Shown piece by piece: positions 1 to 8,503 of a DNA stretch of 64,000 bases. The position numbers and the translations under genes are program-made. The stretch's first letter is position 1. Each line of letters starts with the position of its first letter. The DNA comes from Oscillospiraceae bacterium (GTDB lineage: Bacteria; Bacillota; Clostridia; Oscillospirales; Oscillospiraceae). The DNA is taken from assembly GCA_017461445.1 (NCBI GenBank), contig JAFTXW010000007.1, positions 62,001 to 126,000 of the forward strand, given 5' to 3'. The notes below the pieces were generated by a model. That model did no database searches. It was given only the letters and a program-made list of their open reading frames with translations, and had not been told where the DNA came from.

Positions 1-1
1 C

Positions 2-1645
2 CGGGACTACTACGGCACCACCCAGGTGGTCATTGAGACCGAGGAAATGATGAAGGCTGTCAAGGGTCTGAACAAGGAAACCACCCTGTCCGTTTCCGGC
101 ACCGTCCGGGAGCGGGAGAGTAAGAACAGGAAGCTCCCCACCGGTGAGATCGAAGTGGTGCCCGAAAAGATCGAGGTGCTGGGCAAGTGCCGCCATAACC
201 AGCTGCCCTTTGAGATCAACAAGTCCAAGGACGCTGATGAGAACACCCGCCTGAAGTACCGCTTCCTGGATCTGCGGAACCCCGCTGTCAAGTCTAACAT
301 CATCCTGCGCTGCCAGGTGGTGGCCGAGCTGCGCCGCCTGATGACCGAGAAGGGCTTCCTGGAGATCACTACCCCCATTTTGACCGCCTCCAGCCCCGAG
401 GGTGCCCGTGACTACCTGGTTCCCGCCCGGAACCACCCCGGCAAGTTCTACGCCCTGCCCCAAGCTCCCCAGCAGTTCAAGCAGCTGCTGATGACCGCAG
501 GCTTCGACAAGTATTTCCAGATCGCCCCCTGCTTCCGTGACGAGGATGCCCGCGCCGACCGTACCCCCGGCGAGTTCTACCAGCTGGATATGGAAATGGC
601 CTTCGCCACCCAGGAGGACGTGCTGAGCACCCTGGAGGACGTGCTGGTGCCCGTGTTCGAAAAGTACGGCAAGTATAAGCGGGTCTCCCAGGTTCCCTTC
701 CGCCACATCCCCTTCAACGAGGCCATGGAGCGTTACGGCTCCGACAAGCCCGACCTGCGTATCGACCTGGAGATCACCGACATCACCGCTGAGGTCCAGG
801 GCTGCGGCTTTGGCCCCTTCGAGGGCAACACCGTCAAGGCTGTGGCTGTGGATAACTTCACCCAGGCCCGTAAGTGGATCGACAAGCTGCTGGTGGACGT
901 GGAAGTTCAGACCGGCAACAAGGCCTGCTGGGTCAAGGTGGACGAGAACGGCAACCTGACCGGCGGCGTTTCTAAGTTCCTGGCTGACTATAAGGATGTG
1001 CTGACCGCAAAGCTGAACCTGAAGCCCGGCTCCTTCGTCTGCATGGCCGCCGGCAAGAAGGCTGCCGCCCAGAAGACCGCCGGTGTCATCCGTACCCTGC
1101 TGGGCAAGCGGGTTCCCGGCCACTTCGACGAGGAGCAGTACGCCATCTGCTGGATCGTGGACTTCCCCATGTACGAGATGGGCGAGGAATCCGGCCAGCT
1201 GGAGTTCTGCCACAACCCCTTCTCCATGCCCCAGGGTGGCATGCAGGCTTTGCTGGATGCCGAGGGCGACACCGAGAAACTGCTGGCCATCAACGCCAAC
1301 CAGTATGACCTGGTCGTCAACGGCTACGAGTCCGCTTCCGGCGCTGTCCGGAACCACGATCCCGAGATCATGGTCAAGGCCTTCCAGATGGTTGGCCTGG
1401 GCGAAGAGGACGTGAAGGCCAAGTTCCCCGCCATGTACAACGCCTTTACCTACGGCGCGCCACCCCACGCAGGTGCCGCCCCCGGTGTTGACCGCCTGAT
1501 CATGCTGCTGACCGGCGAGGAGAGCATCCGGGAGGTCATCACCTTCCCCATGAACAAGAACGCCCAGGACCTGATGATGGGCGCACCCACCGCCGTGGAT
1601 CAGTCCCAGCTGGACACCGTCCACATCGCCCTGGTGGAAGAATAA
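2..1645 (+). CDS. aspS: Aspartyl-tRNA synthetase, 5'-truncated by window edge
   Basis: Class II aspartyl-tRNA synthetase, which charges tRNA-Asp with aspartate in the cytoplasm. The reading frame is open from base 2, where RDYYGTTQVV matches the N-terminal OB-fold anticodon-binding domain, so roughly the first 40-50 residues lie outside the window. Motif 2 is visible as PCFRDEDARADRTPGEF, and motif 3 near the C-terminus as APGVDRLIMLLTG. The GAD-type insertion domain lies between them. The gene ends at a strong intrinsic terminator. The sequence does not decide whether the enzyme is discriminating or also charges tRNA-Asn. Confidence 0.97.
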   Translation, partial: RDYYGTTQVVIETEEMMKAVKGLNKETTLSVSGTVRERESKNRKLPTGEIEVVPEKIEVLGKCRHNQLPFEINKSKDADENTRLKYRFLDLRNPAVKSNIILRCQVVAELRRLMTEKGFLEITTPILTASSPEGARDYLVPARNHPGKFYALPQAPQQFKQLLMTAGFDKYFQIAPCFRDEDARADRTPGEFYQLDMEMAFATQEDVLSTLEDVLVPVFEKYGKYKRVSQVPFRHIPFNEAMERYGSDKPDLRIDLEITDITAEVQGCGFGPFEGNTVKAVAVDNFTQARKWIDKLLVDVEVQTGNKACWVKVDENGNLTGGVSKFLADYKDVLTAKLNLKPGSFVCMAAGKKAAAQKTAGVIRTLLGKRVPGHFDEEQYAICWIVDFPMYEMGEESGQLEFCHNPFSMPQGGMQALLDAEGDTEKLLAINANQYDLVVNGYESASGAVRNHDPEIMVKAFQMVGLGEEDVKAKFPAMYNAFTYGAPPHAGAAPGVDRLIMLLTGEESIREVITFPMNKNAQDLMMGAPTAVDQSQLDTVHIALVEE

Positions 1646-1656
1646 GAGCTGCCAAT

Positions 1657-1687
1657 ACCGCGCCGGACACCCGGCGCGGTAATTTTG
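1657..1687 (+). terminator. Intrinsic terminator of aspS
   Basis: A 10-bp perfect stem (ACCGCGCCGG/CCGGCGCGGT) with loop acac is followed by AATTTTGT, 12 bp after the aspS stop codon. Confidence 0.85.
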
Positions 1688-1698
1688 TACCTGTTTCC

Positions 1699-1844
1699 CG
1701 CGTAGGGGCGACCCTTGCGGTCGCCCAGTGATTTTGCAAAGCAAAATCACACCGCCGCAGGCGGTAAATGCCTTCCCCTTTGTGGAGGGTTTTGATGCGA
1801 TGCTGCGCATCGCACTGGGCGACCGCAAGGGTCGCCCCTACGCG
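1699..1844. repeat. Composite inverted-repeat element, GGGGCGACC type, copy 1
   Basis: Perfect 32-bp terminal inverted repeats (1699-1730 and 1813-1844) flank a core of small self-complementary hairpins: attttgc..gcaaaat at 1731-1747, accgcc..ggcggt at 1751-1765, and gcgatgc..gcatcgc around 1795-1812. A second copy with the same arms and a different set of core hairpins lies at 14706-14842. No protein is encoded. The element sits between aspS and the ECF sigma promoter. Confidence 0.85.
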
Positions 1845-1861
1845 CAAAGTTTTCAAGAATC

Positions 1862-1888
1862 TGCAACCAAATCAAAATTTTGTCGAGT
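1862..1888 (+). promoter_or_regulatory. ECF-type promoter of the sigma operon (putative autoregulation)
   Basis: TGCAACC at 1862-1868 and CGAG at 1884-1887 are separated by 15 bp with an A/T-rich spacer. The same two boxes with identical spacing occur at 10861-10886 before the DUF4349 lipoprotein gene. An AACC-type -35 with a CG-containing -10 is typical of ECF sigma factors, which often activate their own operon. Confidence 0.65.
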
Positions 1889-1913
1889 ATACAGGTAGAA
1901 AGGAGGCTCCCTC

Positions 1914-2474
1914 ATGGATGATGAACAGATCGTTTCCCTGTATTGGGCCCGCAGTGAGCAGGCCATCCGGGAAACGGAAACCAAATACGACCGCTACCTG
2001 ACGAAAATTGCCTACAACATCCTCTCGGACTACGAGGACAGCCGGGAGAGTGTCAACGATACTTACCTTGCCGCCTGGAATTCCATGCCGCCCCACCGGC
2101 CCTCGGTGCTGTCCACCTATCTGGGCAAGTTGACCCGGCGGCTCTCCATCGACCTGTTCCGGCACAAAAACCGGGATAAGCGGAAGGCGTCGGAATATGC
2201 CCTTTCCCTCAGCGAACTGGGGGACAGCGTATCCGGCGGCAACACCACCGAGGACGCGGTGAATGTAAAGCTGCTGGCGGACGCCATTGGCATTTTCCTG
2301 CGGCTCCAGCCGGAGGAGGCCCGGAACCTCTTTATCGGGCGGTACTATTTTCTCGACCCCTTAAAAGAGGTGGCCGCCTATTGCGGCATGACGGAAAGCA
2401 AGGCCAAGACGGTGCTCTACCGCACCCGGCTGGCCCTGAAGGACTATCTCATAAAGGAGGGTTTTGACCTGTGA
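1914..2474 (+). CDS. ECF-family RNA polymerase sigma factor
   Basis: A 186-residue sigma-70 family protein of the extracytoplasmic-function size class. Region 2 lies at about residues 20-85 (conserved WNSMPPHRPSVLSTYLGKLTRR stretch, read as two adjoining parts, followed by a basic segment). Region 4, a helix-turn-helix, lies at about 140-180 (FLDPLKEVAAYCGM and the helix after it). An AAGGAGG ribosome site precedes the ATG. The stop overlaps the next gene's start by four bases (GTGA), indicating translational coupling to a likely membrane anti-sigma partner. The upstream promoter looks ECF-dependent. The inducing signal is not evident; the neighbours suggest cell-envelope or proteolytic stress. 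Confidence 0.92.
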   Translation: MDDEQIVSLYWARSEQAIRETETKYDRYLTKIAYNILSDYEDSRESVNDTYLAAWNSMPPHRPSVLSTYLGKLTRRLSIDLFRHKNRDKRKASEYALSLSELGDSVSGGNTTEDAVNVKLLADAIGIFLRLQPEEARNLFIGRYYFLDPLKEVAAYCGMTESKAKTVLYRTRLALKDYLIKEGFDL

Positions 2475-3346
2475 ACGCTGAACTTTTGCACGATGCCCTG
2501 AACCTGCTGCCCGGCGACCTGATCGCACCTGTGGATGCCCTGCGCGCCGCCCCCCGGAAGCCGAAAAACGCCTGGCTCCGCTATGCCGCCCTGGCCGCCT
2601 GCTTTGCGCTGGTGCTGTGGTGCGGGATGCTGGCCTCGGTATTCTCTGCCGATTCCAGTGCGGAAAGCGCACCCCAGATGGAGGCAGACACGGAATATTC
2701 CCACATCAGCGGCTCCGGCAGCACAAATGGTGCCCCCGCCAAGGATAATTACGAAAAAGCCCCCACCGAATGCGACTGCGCCCCGGAGGTTGTGGAAGAA
2801 AGTATCCCCGCCAGCATAGAGATTGCCGACGAACCCTCCGCCACCGGCTACCCCAGCGGCCCGGAGAAATACTATGTGGGCGGCAGCGCGGGCTATGCCG
2901 TTACCTTCGGGCACAAGGAGGGCGTGGAGTATCCTCAGGTTACCGTCATCCGCTCCCGGCAGGAGCTGGATAATTACTATGACGCGTACCGGGACTACTA
3001 TGATATGGATTCGCTGGAAGATGGCTGCACCCACTGGACGGAAAGCTTCTTTGCCGAGCATGACCTGCTGCTGATTCTGGTCATGGAAAATGACGGCTAT
3101 GATTGCCCACAGGTGGGATATTTGAATGAGCAGGAGGACGGCAGCTGGGAGCTGACCTTCCCCGGAACCTGGGAGGTTGGCGAAGGGATCGACGCAGAGA
3201 CCCCGTGGCATATCTATGTAGAGATCAAAAAAGGACTGATCGCCGAGGACGATACCATTACCTTGAAATTTGAGCCCAATGCAGTCCCCGAGGAAAGCTA
3301 TGTGGAAGCAAGCACCATCCCCCTCGAACCCACCGGAGGAAAGTAA
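2471..3346 (+). CDS. Membrane-anchored protein coupled to the ECF sigma factor (putative anti-sigma)
   Basis: A 291-residue protein with a GTG start overlapping the sigma stop codon. A short cytoplasmic N-terminus (about residues 1-35) is followed by one transmembrane helix (about 36-58) and a large outer domain that is acidic and Ser/Gly/Pro-rich up to about residue 135. A folded beta-rich segment follows (about 140-265). Position, topology and coupling fit an anti-sigma factor or signal sensor. No zinc-binding anti-sigma motif (HxxxCxxC) is visible, so the assignment rests on context. A role as a secreted inhibitor-like domain (PrcB-like fold) is an alternative for the outer part. Confidence 0.6.
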   Translation: MNAELLHDALNLLPGDLIAPVDALRAAPRKPKNAWLRYAALAACFALVLWCGMLASVFSADSSAESAPQMEADTEYSHISGSGSTNGAPAKDNYEKAPTECDCAPEVVEESIPASIEIADEPSATGYPSGPEKYYVGGSAGYAVTFGHKEGVEYPQVTVIRSRQELDNYYDAYRDYYDMDSLEDGCTHWTESFFAEHDLLLILVMENDGYDCPQVGYLNEQEDGSWELTFPGTWEVGEGIDAETPWHIYVEIKKGLIAEDDTITLKFEPNAVPEESYVEASTIPLEPTGGK

Positions 3347-3359
3347 GCGTCTGCTCTAC

Positions 3360-3381
3360 CGCGTAGGGTCGCCCCTACGTG
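3360..3381. repeat. Short palindrome related to the composite repeats
   Basis: CGTAGGGTCGCCCCTACG-like imperfect palindrome in the 63-bp gap before the serpin gene. It is a minimal version of the GTAGGGGCGACC arms seen at 1699 and 14706. Confidence 0.5.
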
Positions 3382-3409
3382 AATCCTGCATTCAAAAGGA
3401 GGTATCCCC

Positions 3410-4624
3410 ATGAAAAAACTGACCGCCATTCTTCTGTCTCTAACCCTTCTGCTCTGCGGCTGTGATTCCTCCGCAGCGGGTGCAACGAATCTTATGGAGG
3501 ACGTTCCTGTCCGCATCGTCTGCCTGGCGAAGCATCCGGACCGGAGTACCGAGGTAACGGATTTTGCCGTCCGCCTGTTTCAAACCTGCCTGATCGATGA
3601 GAAAAACACCCTCATTTCCCCTCTGTCCGTCCTCTCCGCCCTGGGCATGACCGCCAACGGCGCGGACGGGGAGACCCTCTCTCAGATGGAGACCGTTCTC
3701 GGCTCCGACCGGGAGAAACTGAACTATTACCTCTACAGTCTCATGGACGGCCAGAGTGAACAGCTGAAGCTTGCTAACTCTATCTGGTTCCGGGACCATG
3801 ACCTGACCGTGAAGGATGTTTTTCTGGAAACCAATGCCAATTACTATCAGGCGGATATGTTCCAGGCCCCCATGGACACCGCTACCCTCGATGCCATCAA
3901 CCGCTGGGTGGAGGAGCACACCGACGGCATGATCCCCGAAATTCTGAAAAAACTGGACCCGGACACCGTCATGTGCCTCATCAACGCCCTGTCCTTTGAT
4001 GCCAAATGGGAGGATGTCTACGAAAGCCACCAGGTTGGGGAGAGCACCTTCACTCTGGAAAATGGCATCCCCCTGACGGTGGAATACATGAAGTCCACGG
4101 AGCACGCCTACCTGGAGGACGAAAACGCCACGGGCTTCATTAAGTATTACGAGGGCCGAAACTACGCCTTCGTGGCCCTGCTCCCCAAAGAGGGAATGAC
4201 CGTAGCCGAATACGCGGAAACCCTCACCGGCGAAGGACTGCAAGCTCTGCTGTCCAGCCCCCAGGACATCGTCACCTACGCGACCATGCCCAAGTTCGAG
4301 ATGGAGTACGATGTAAACATGGCCTATTTCCTGCAGGATATGGGCATGATGGATGCCTTTAACGAGGATACGGCGGATTTCTCCCAACTGGGTACCTCCG
4401 AAAACGGCAATATCTACATCAGCAAGGTGATCCACAAGACCCGTATCTCCGTAGCGGAGGAGGGCACCAAAGCCGCTGCCATCACTGCGGTAATCGCGGC
4501 AGAGGGAGCCGCCGCTCCCATCGAGGACTACCGGAGGGTCACTCTGGACCGGCCCTTCGTGTATATGCTCATCGACTGCCGGGAAAACGTCCCCATTTTC
4601 ATCGGCACCCTGATGGATCCCTGA
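3410..4624 (+). CDS. Serpin-family protease inhibitor, predicted lipoprotein
   Basis: A 404-residue serpin (MEROPS family I4). A lipoprotein signal (MKKLTAILLSLTLLLCGC) predicts anchoring outside the membrane at Cys19. The serpin core follows: SPLSVLSALGMTANGA near the N-terminus, a central INALSFDAKWEDVY segment, and a C-terminal RPFVYMLID strand. The reactive-centre hinge reads EEGTKAAAITAV, with the small residues typical of inhibitory serpins, and the loop after it is Ala/Gly-rich, which would suit an elastase-like target. It lies 63 bp after the ECF sigma/membrane-partner pair on the same strand, so co-expression is plausible. A likely role is protection from host or microbial serine proteases. 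Confidence 0.9.
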   Translation: MKKLTAILLSLTLLLCGCDSSAAGATNLMEDVPVRIVCLAKHPDRSTEVTDFAVRLFQTCLIDEKNTLISPLSVLSALGMTANGADGETLSQMETVLGSDREKLNYYLYSLMDGQSEQLKLANSIWFRDHDLTVKDVFLETNANYYQADMFQAPMDTATLDAINRWVEEHTDGMIPEILKKLDPDTVMCLINALSFDAKWEDVYESHQVGESTFTLENGIPLTVEYMKSTEHAYLEDENATGFIKYYEGRNYAFVALLPKEGMTVAEYAETLTGEGLQALLSSPQDIVTYATMPKFEMEYDVNMAYFLQDMGMMDAFNEDTADFSQLGTSENGNIYISKVIHKTRISVAEEGTKAAAITAVIAAEGAAAPIEDYRRVTLDRPFVYMLIDCRENVPIFIGTLMDP

Positions 4625-4638
4625 TACCCGGGCCAAAG

Positions 4639-4671
4639 AAAAAGCACCGTGGAGTTCCACGGTGCTTTTTT
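4639..4671. terminator. Bidirectional terminator between serpin and rubrerythrin genes
   Basis: AAAAGCACCGTGG agtt CCACGGTGCTTTT hairpin with an A-tract on one side and a T-tract on the other, between two convergent genes. Confidence 0.9.
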
Positions 4672-4678
4672 CGGACGA

Positions 4679-5221
4679 TCAGTAGTTTTCGGCGTTGACT
4701 TCGAAGTAGCTCTGGGGATGCTCGCAGGTGGGGCACAGCTTGGGGGCCTTGGTGCCTACGATGATGTGGCCGCAGTTGCGGCATTCCCAAACCTTGACCT
4801 CGCTCTTCTCGAAGACCTGAGCGGTCTCCACATTCTGCAGCAGGGCGCGGTAACGCTCCTCGTGGTGCTTCTCAATGGCGGCTACCAGACGGAACTTGGC
4901 TGCCAGAGCCTTAAAGCCCTCTTCCTGGGCGGTCTTTGCGAAGCCGGCATACATGTCCGTCCACTCGTAATTCTCACCTTCTGCGGCGTCCAGCAGGTTC
5001 TCAGCGGTGGAGGGCATGCCGCCGTGCAGCTCCTTGAACCACATTTTGGCGTGCTCCTTCTCGTTCTCGGCGGTCTTCAGGAACAGGGCAGCGATCTGCT
5101 CGTAGCCTTCCTTCTTGGCCTTGGAAGCGTAGTAAGTATACTTATTTCTTGCCTGGGATTCGCCGGCAAAAGCGGCCTCCAGATTCTTTTCGGTCTGCGT
5201 ACCGGCATACTTGTTAGCCAT
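4679..5221 (-). CDS. rbr: Rubrerythrin
   Basis: A 180-residue rubrerythrin, a non-haem di-iron peroxidase of anaerobes that reduces hydrogen peroxide with electrons from NAD(P)H:rubredoxin-type partners. The N-terminal ferritin-like four-helix domain carries the di-iron ligands (Glu21 in [15 protein letters not shown] around 52-57, and a second ExxH-type cluster around 115-122). The C-terminal rubredoxin domain has Cys147-x2-Cys150 and Cys163-x2-Cys166. AGGAGG lies 7-8 bp upstream of the ATG. Monocistronic, ending at the shared terminator. This implies an anaerobic host exposed to oxygen stress. Confidence 0.97.
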   Translation of the reverse strand: MANKYAGTQTEKNLEAAFAGESQARNKYTYYASKAKKEGYEQIAALFLKTAENEKEHAKMWFKELHGGMPSTAENLLDAAEGENYEWTDMYAGFAKTAQEEGFKALAAKFRLVAAIEKHHEERYRALLQNVETAQVFEKSEVKVWECRNCGHIIVGTKAPKLCPTCEHPQSYFEVNAENY

Positions 5222-5359
5222 GGAAAATTCCTCCTGTTTTCTCGTCCGGCAGGCTGCCGGGTGATACCACTACTTTACCAGAGATTTACCAGGAAAGCAA
5301 GCACAGAAACAGAAAATCCGGCCTGCGTCAGAAGATTGGAAAAGAATGTCAGATTCCGG

Positions 5360-5388
5360 TTGATTCTTTAAATGGCTTGTGGTAAGAT
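5360..5388 (+). promoter_or_regulatory. Sigma-A promoter of the MFS gene
   Basis: TTGATT, 17-bp spacer, TAAGAT at 5383-5388. Confidence 0.6.
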
Positions 5389-5415
5389 GCACGGAAGAGA
5401 GGATGGTGTTTTTTG

Positions 5416-6585
5416 TTGAAGAAAGCCTATTACCGCACCCTGTACGCCAGCTACATCGGCTATATAACCCAGGCCATCGTCAATAATCTGGCCCCGCTGC
5501 TGTTCGTGGTGTTCCAGAAGGAATTTGATCTGACCGTCACCCAGATCGGTTTTCTGGTGACCTTCAATTTTACCGTGCAGATATTGACCGACCTGGTCGC
5601 CGCCAAATACGCGGAGACCTGGGGCTATAAGCCCAGCATCATCGCCGCCCATGTGTTCGCGGCCGTCGGCCTGGTGGGTCTGGGGGTGTTCCCGAATCTG
5701 TTCGGAAATGCCTATGTGGGCCTGCTGGCTGCCATCACCATTTACGCCATCGGCGGCGGCCTGATCGAGGTGCTGGTGAGCCCCATCGTGGAAGCTCTGC
5801 CCCTGGACGGCAAATCCGCCGCCATGAGCCTGCTGCATTCCTTCTACTGCTGGGGCCACACCGCCGTGGTGCTGCTGTCCACCCTGTTCTTTATTCTGTG
5901 CGGCACGGATAACTGGCGGCTGCTTACCTGCCTGTGGGCCATCGTGCCGTTCCTCAATATCTTCCTATTTGCCAGCGCGCCCATCAAGGTGCTGGTGGAG
6001 GAAGGGGAGAGCCTGCCCATGAAGAAGCTGCTTTCCATGAAGCTGTTCTGGATTTTGTTCCTGCTGATGGTCTGCTCCGGCGCGTCGGAACAGGCCATGA
6101 GCCAGTGGTCCAGCTACTTCGCGGAGACAGGCCTGCAGGTCAGCAAGACCCTGGGCGATCTGCTGGGCCCCTGCCTGTTTGCGGTGCTTATGGGCCTGAG
6201 CCGGGTATTTTATGGAATTAAGGGAAATGAGATCCCTCTGAAGAAGTTCATCTCCGTCAGCGGCGTGGTGTGCATTTTCAGTTATCTGCTGGCAGTCTTT
6301 GCTCCGTTGCCGCTGCTGTCCCTGGTAGGCTGCGCAGTGTGCGGCCTGTCGGTGGGCATCATGTGGCCCGGCTGCTTCAGCCTGGCGGCGGAGCATTGTC
6401 CCCAGGGCGGCACCGCCATGTTTGCCCTGCTGGCCCTGGCCGGGGATATCGGCTGCGGTGGCGGTCCTTCGGTGGTAGGTCTGGTATCGGACGGCTTCGG
6501 CGGGGAGCTGAAGGCTGGCCTGTTGGCCGCCATCGCCTTCCCAATCCTGCTGATCTGGGGCATCCGGCAGCTGCGGAAAACATAA
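5416..6585 (+). CDS. Major facilitator superfamily transporter
   Basis: About 389 residues with 12 hydrophobic segments in two six-helix halves. A longer central cytoplasmic loop lies near residues 190-205 (EEGESLPMKK). No ATG lies in frame at the 5' end. Two tandem TTG codons occur at 5413 and 5416, and the GAGAGGA element at about 5394-5402 favours 5416. The family resembles the FucP/sugar-type MFS proteins of gut Firmicutes, but the substrate cannot be read from the sequence. Flanked by its own promoter and a strong terminator, so it is probably monocistronic. Confidence 0.88.
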   Translation: MKKAYYRTLYASYIGYITQAIVNNLAPLLFVVFQKEFDLTVTQIGFLVTFNFTVQILTDLVAAKYAETWGYKPSIIAAHVFAAVGLVGLGVFPNLFGNAYVGLLAAITIYAIGGGLIEVLVSPIVEALPLDGKSAAMSLLHSFYCWGHTAVVLLSTLFFILCGTDNWRLLTCLWAIVPFLNIFLFASAPIKVLVEEGESLPMKKLLSMKLFWILFLLMVCSGASEQAMSQWSSYFAETGLQVSKTLGDLLGPCLFAVLMGLSRVFYGIKGNEIPLKKFISVSGVVCIFSYLLAVFAPLPLLSLVGCAVCGLSVGIMWPGCFSLAAEHCPQGGTAMFALLALAGDIGCGGGPSVVGLVSDGFGGELKAGLLAAIAFPILLIWGIRQLRKT

Positions 6586-6588
6586 GCA

Positions 6589-6617
6589 TCACCCCTGCGG
6601 GAAAACCCGCAGGGGTG
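6589..6617. terminator. Terminator between MFS gene and cdd
   Basis: CACCCCTGCGGG aaaa CCCGCAGGGGTG hairpin, 12-bp stem, between convergent genes, with TCGTTTATT following on the plus strand. Confidence 0.85.
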
Positions 6618-6621
6618 TCGT

Positions 6622-7032
6622 TTATTCTTGCATATGCTTTCCGGCGGAAAAGCTGTAGGGCAGCAGCTCCGCCAGGGTACGGGCCTCATAGCCCTCCGGG
6701 GAGACCATGTAGATCAGGAAATCATCGGCGCAGAATTCCCGCATCACCTGGCGGCAGACACCGCAGGGCGGGAAGGACCCCGTGATGACCCCATCCTTGC
6801 CGCCGCAGACGGCAATGGAAACAAAATCCCGGTGACCGTCATACACCGCCTTGAAGAAGGCAGTCCGCTCGGCACAGTTGGTAGGGCCGTAGGCGGCGTT
6901 TTCAATGTTGCAGCCTTGGTATACGGTGCCGTCAGCGCACAGCAGTGCCGCCCCCACCTTGTACCCGGAATAGGGCACATAGGCATGCTCCATAGCCTCC
7001 TTCGCCAGTTCAATCAATTTTTCAGGTGTCAT
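6622..7032 (-). CDS. cdd: Cytidine deaminase
   Basis: A 136-residue homotetrameric-type cytidine deaminase that converts (deoxy)cytidine to (deoxy)uridine. Zinc ligands Cys53, Cys90 and Cys93 and the catalytic Glu55 are present in TNCAERTA and PPCGVCRQVM. The start at 7032 is chosen because AGGAGG sits just upstream. An upstream in-frame ATG at 7101 would translate the repeat element and is unlikely. Last gene of the tdk-deoC-deoD-deoB-cdd salvage cluster, ending at the shared terminator. Confidence 0.96.
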   Translation of the reverse strand: MTPEKLIELAKEAMEHAYVPYSGYKVGAALLCADGTVYQGCNIENAAYGPTNCAERTAFFKAVYDGHRDFVSIAVCGGKDGVITGSFPPCGVCRQVMREFCADDFLIYMVSPEGYEARTLAELLPYSFSAGKHMQE

Positions 7033-7049
7033 GGGTATCCTCCTTGTGC

Positions 7050-7118
7050 GAAATGAGGAATTAGGAGTTAGGAATGAGGAATGATATCCGCAATTCCTCA
7101 CTCCTAATTCCTAACCTA
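7050..7118. repeat. AT-rich inverted repeat, TTAGGAATTAGGAG family, copy 1
   Basis: Two complementary arms built from iterations of GAATTAGGAGTTAGGAATGA and its reverse complement surround a short centre. The element fills the gap between deoB and cdd. Related copies lie at 28972-29053 and 58684-58755. Confidence 0.8.
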
Positions 7119-8285
7119 TCAGATGATTTCCTTCGCGAAGCTCTCACCCGGCGTGGCATACTCCACCCCCAGCAGGTCTGTCACGGTGGCGGCGATGTCG
7201 GCGAAGGTCGCCCGGGTACCCAGGTTCACGGGCTTCACCTTCTTGCCCATAATCACCAGCGGAACATATTCCCGGGTGTGGTCGGTAGTCTTGGTGTAGG
7301 CGGGGTCGCAGCCGTGGTCGGCGGTGACCATTACCAGATCGTCCTCGCCAAGCTTTTTCATGAAGCCACCCAGCCAGGTGTCGAACTCCGTCAGGGCACC
7401 CGCGTAGCCGTCGATATCCCGGCGGTGACCATAGACCATGTCAAAGTCCACCAGATTCACAAAGCACAGGCCGTGGAAATCCTTCGCCGCGTAGTCCATG
7501 GCGTGGTCCATGCCGTCAGCGTTGCTCTTGTTGTAGATGTATTCCGTGTCACCCTGTCCGGCGAAGATATCGTGGATCTTGCCCACGGCGATGGAGTCCA
7601 GCCCCGCGGCCTTGATGGCATCCATCATGGTGGGGACAGGGGGAAGGAGAGAGTAGTCATGGCGGTTGGATGTCCGCGTAAAGCCGGTTTCGGAGTTCCC
7701 CACAAAGGGGCGGGCGATGACCCGGCCCACGCCGTGCTTGCCCTGGAGAATTTCCCGGGCCTTGTGGCAGGCATCGTACAGCTCCTGGAGGGGAATATAA
7801 TCCTCGTTGGCGGCTACCTGGAACACGGAATCGGCGGAGGTGTAGACGATCCACTTGCCGGTGTCGATCTGCTCCTGACCGAAGTCCCGAATGGCATCGG
7901 TGCCGGAGTAGGGGAGGTTGCACAGGCAGCCCCGGCCGGTGGCCTCTTCAAAGGGCTTCAAAACCTCCTCGGGGAAGCCCTTGGGGTAGGTGGGCATGGG
8001 CTCGGGGGATACGATGCCCGCAATCTCCCAGTGGCCGATGGTGGTGTCCTTGCCCATGGACTGCTCCGCCAAACGGGCTACCGCCCCGGTGGGCTTCTCC
8101 GCCTTGGGCAGATAGTCTACACCATCAATATGCCCGATGCCAGCGGCGATCAGGTTGGGGATGGAAAGCTTGCTGGACGTGGCACAGGAGCGCAGGGTAT
8201 TGGAACCCACATCTCCAAAAGCCGCCGCATCCGGCAGCTCGCCAACGCCGCAGGAATCCAAAACAAATAAGAAAATGCGTTTCAT
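7119..8285 (-). CDS. deoB: Phosphopentomutase
   Basis: A 388-residue alkaline-phosphatase-superfamily phosphopentomutase that interconverts (deoxy)ribose-1-phosphate and (deoxy)ribose-5-phosphate. The N-terminal metal site is LFVLDSCGVGELPDA. The nucleophile region is GSNTL, and the C-terminal metal ligands are in TADHGCDPAYTKTTDHTRE (part shown). Full length for the family. It links nucleoside phosphorolysis by DeoD to aldol cleavage by DeoC in the same cluster. Confidence 0.97.
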   Translation of the reverse strand: MKRIFLFVLDSCGVGELPDAAAFGDVGSNTLRSCATSSKLSIPNLIAAGIGHIDGVDYLPKAEKPTGAVARLAEQSMGKDTTIGHWEIAGIVSPEPMPTYPKGFPEEVLKPFEEATGRGCLCNLPYSGTDAIRDFGQEQIDTGKWIVYTSADSVFQVAANEDYIPLQELYDACHKAREILQGKHGVGRVIARPFVGNSETGFTRTSNRHDYSLLPPVPTMMDAIKAAGLDSIAVGKIHDIFAGQGDTEYIYNKSNADGMDHAMDYAAKDFHGLCFVNLVDFDMVYGHRRDIDGYAGALTEFDTWLGGFMKKLGEDDLVMVTADHGCDPAYTKTTDHTREYVPLVIMGKKVKPVNLGTRATFADIAATVTDLLGVEYATPGESFAKEII

Positions 8286-8335
8286 AATGTTACCTCAAAA
8301 AGCGTCAAAATGTTTGGAGTTATGGTGCATCATTG

Positions 8336-8502
8336 TCGATATATGGGCGTTGCCCATTCGACATATTTGCTCCGCAAATTCGATATGCGGCTTTGCTGCT
8401 CGATATGATAGAAATCAATCTCGCGCCGCAGCGCATATCGTGTGCGTAGCACATATCGAACGCGCAGCGTATATCGAAAATTCCCCAAGGGATTTATATC
8501 GA
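8336..8502. repeat. TCGATAT-linked hairpin array
   Basis: Short self-complementary hairpins are separated by a 7-nt linker. The linker reads TCGATAT (or TCGACAT) at 8336, 8358, 8380 and 8400, then its reverse complement ATATCG(A) at 8435, 8453, 8471 and 8496, so the array is symmetric about about 8420. Hairpins include ATGGGCGTTGCCCAT, ATTTGCTCCGCAAAT, TGTGCGTAGCACA and AAATTCCCCAAGGGATTT. It ends one base before the deoD stop codon. No coding content. Confidence 0.85.
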
Positions 8503-8503
8503 T

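Noticed and set aside
7033-7101. N-terminal extension of cytidine deaminase to the ATG at 7101
   Set aside because: The extension is encoded by the inverted repeat, and AGGAGG sits directly before the ATG at 7032.
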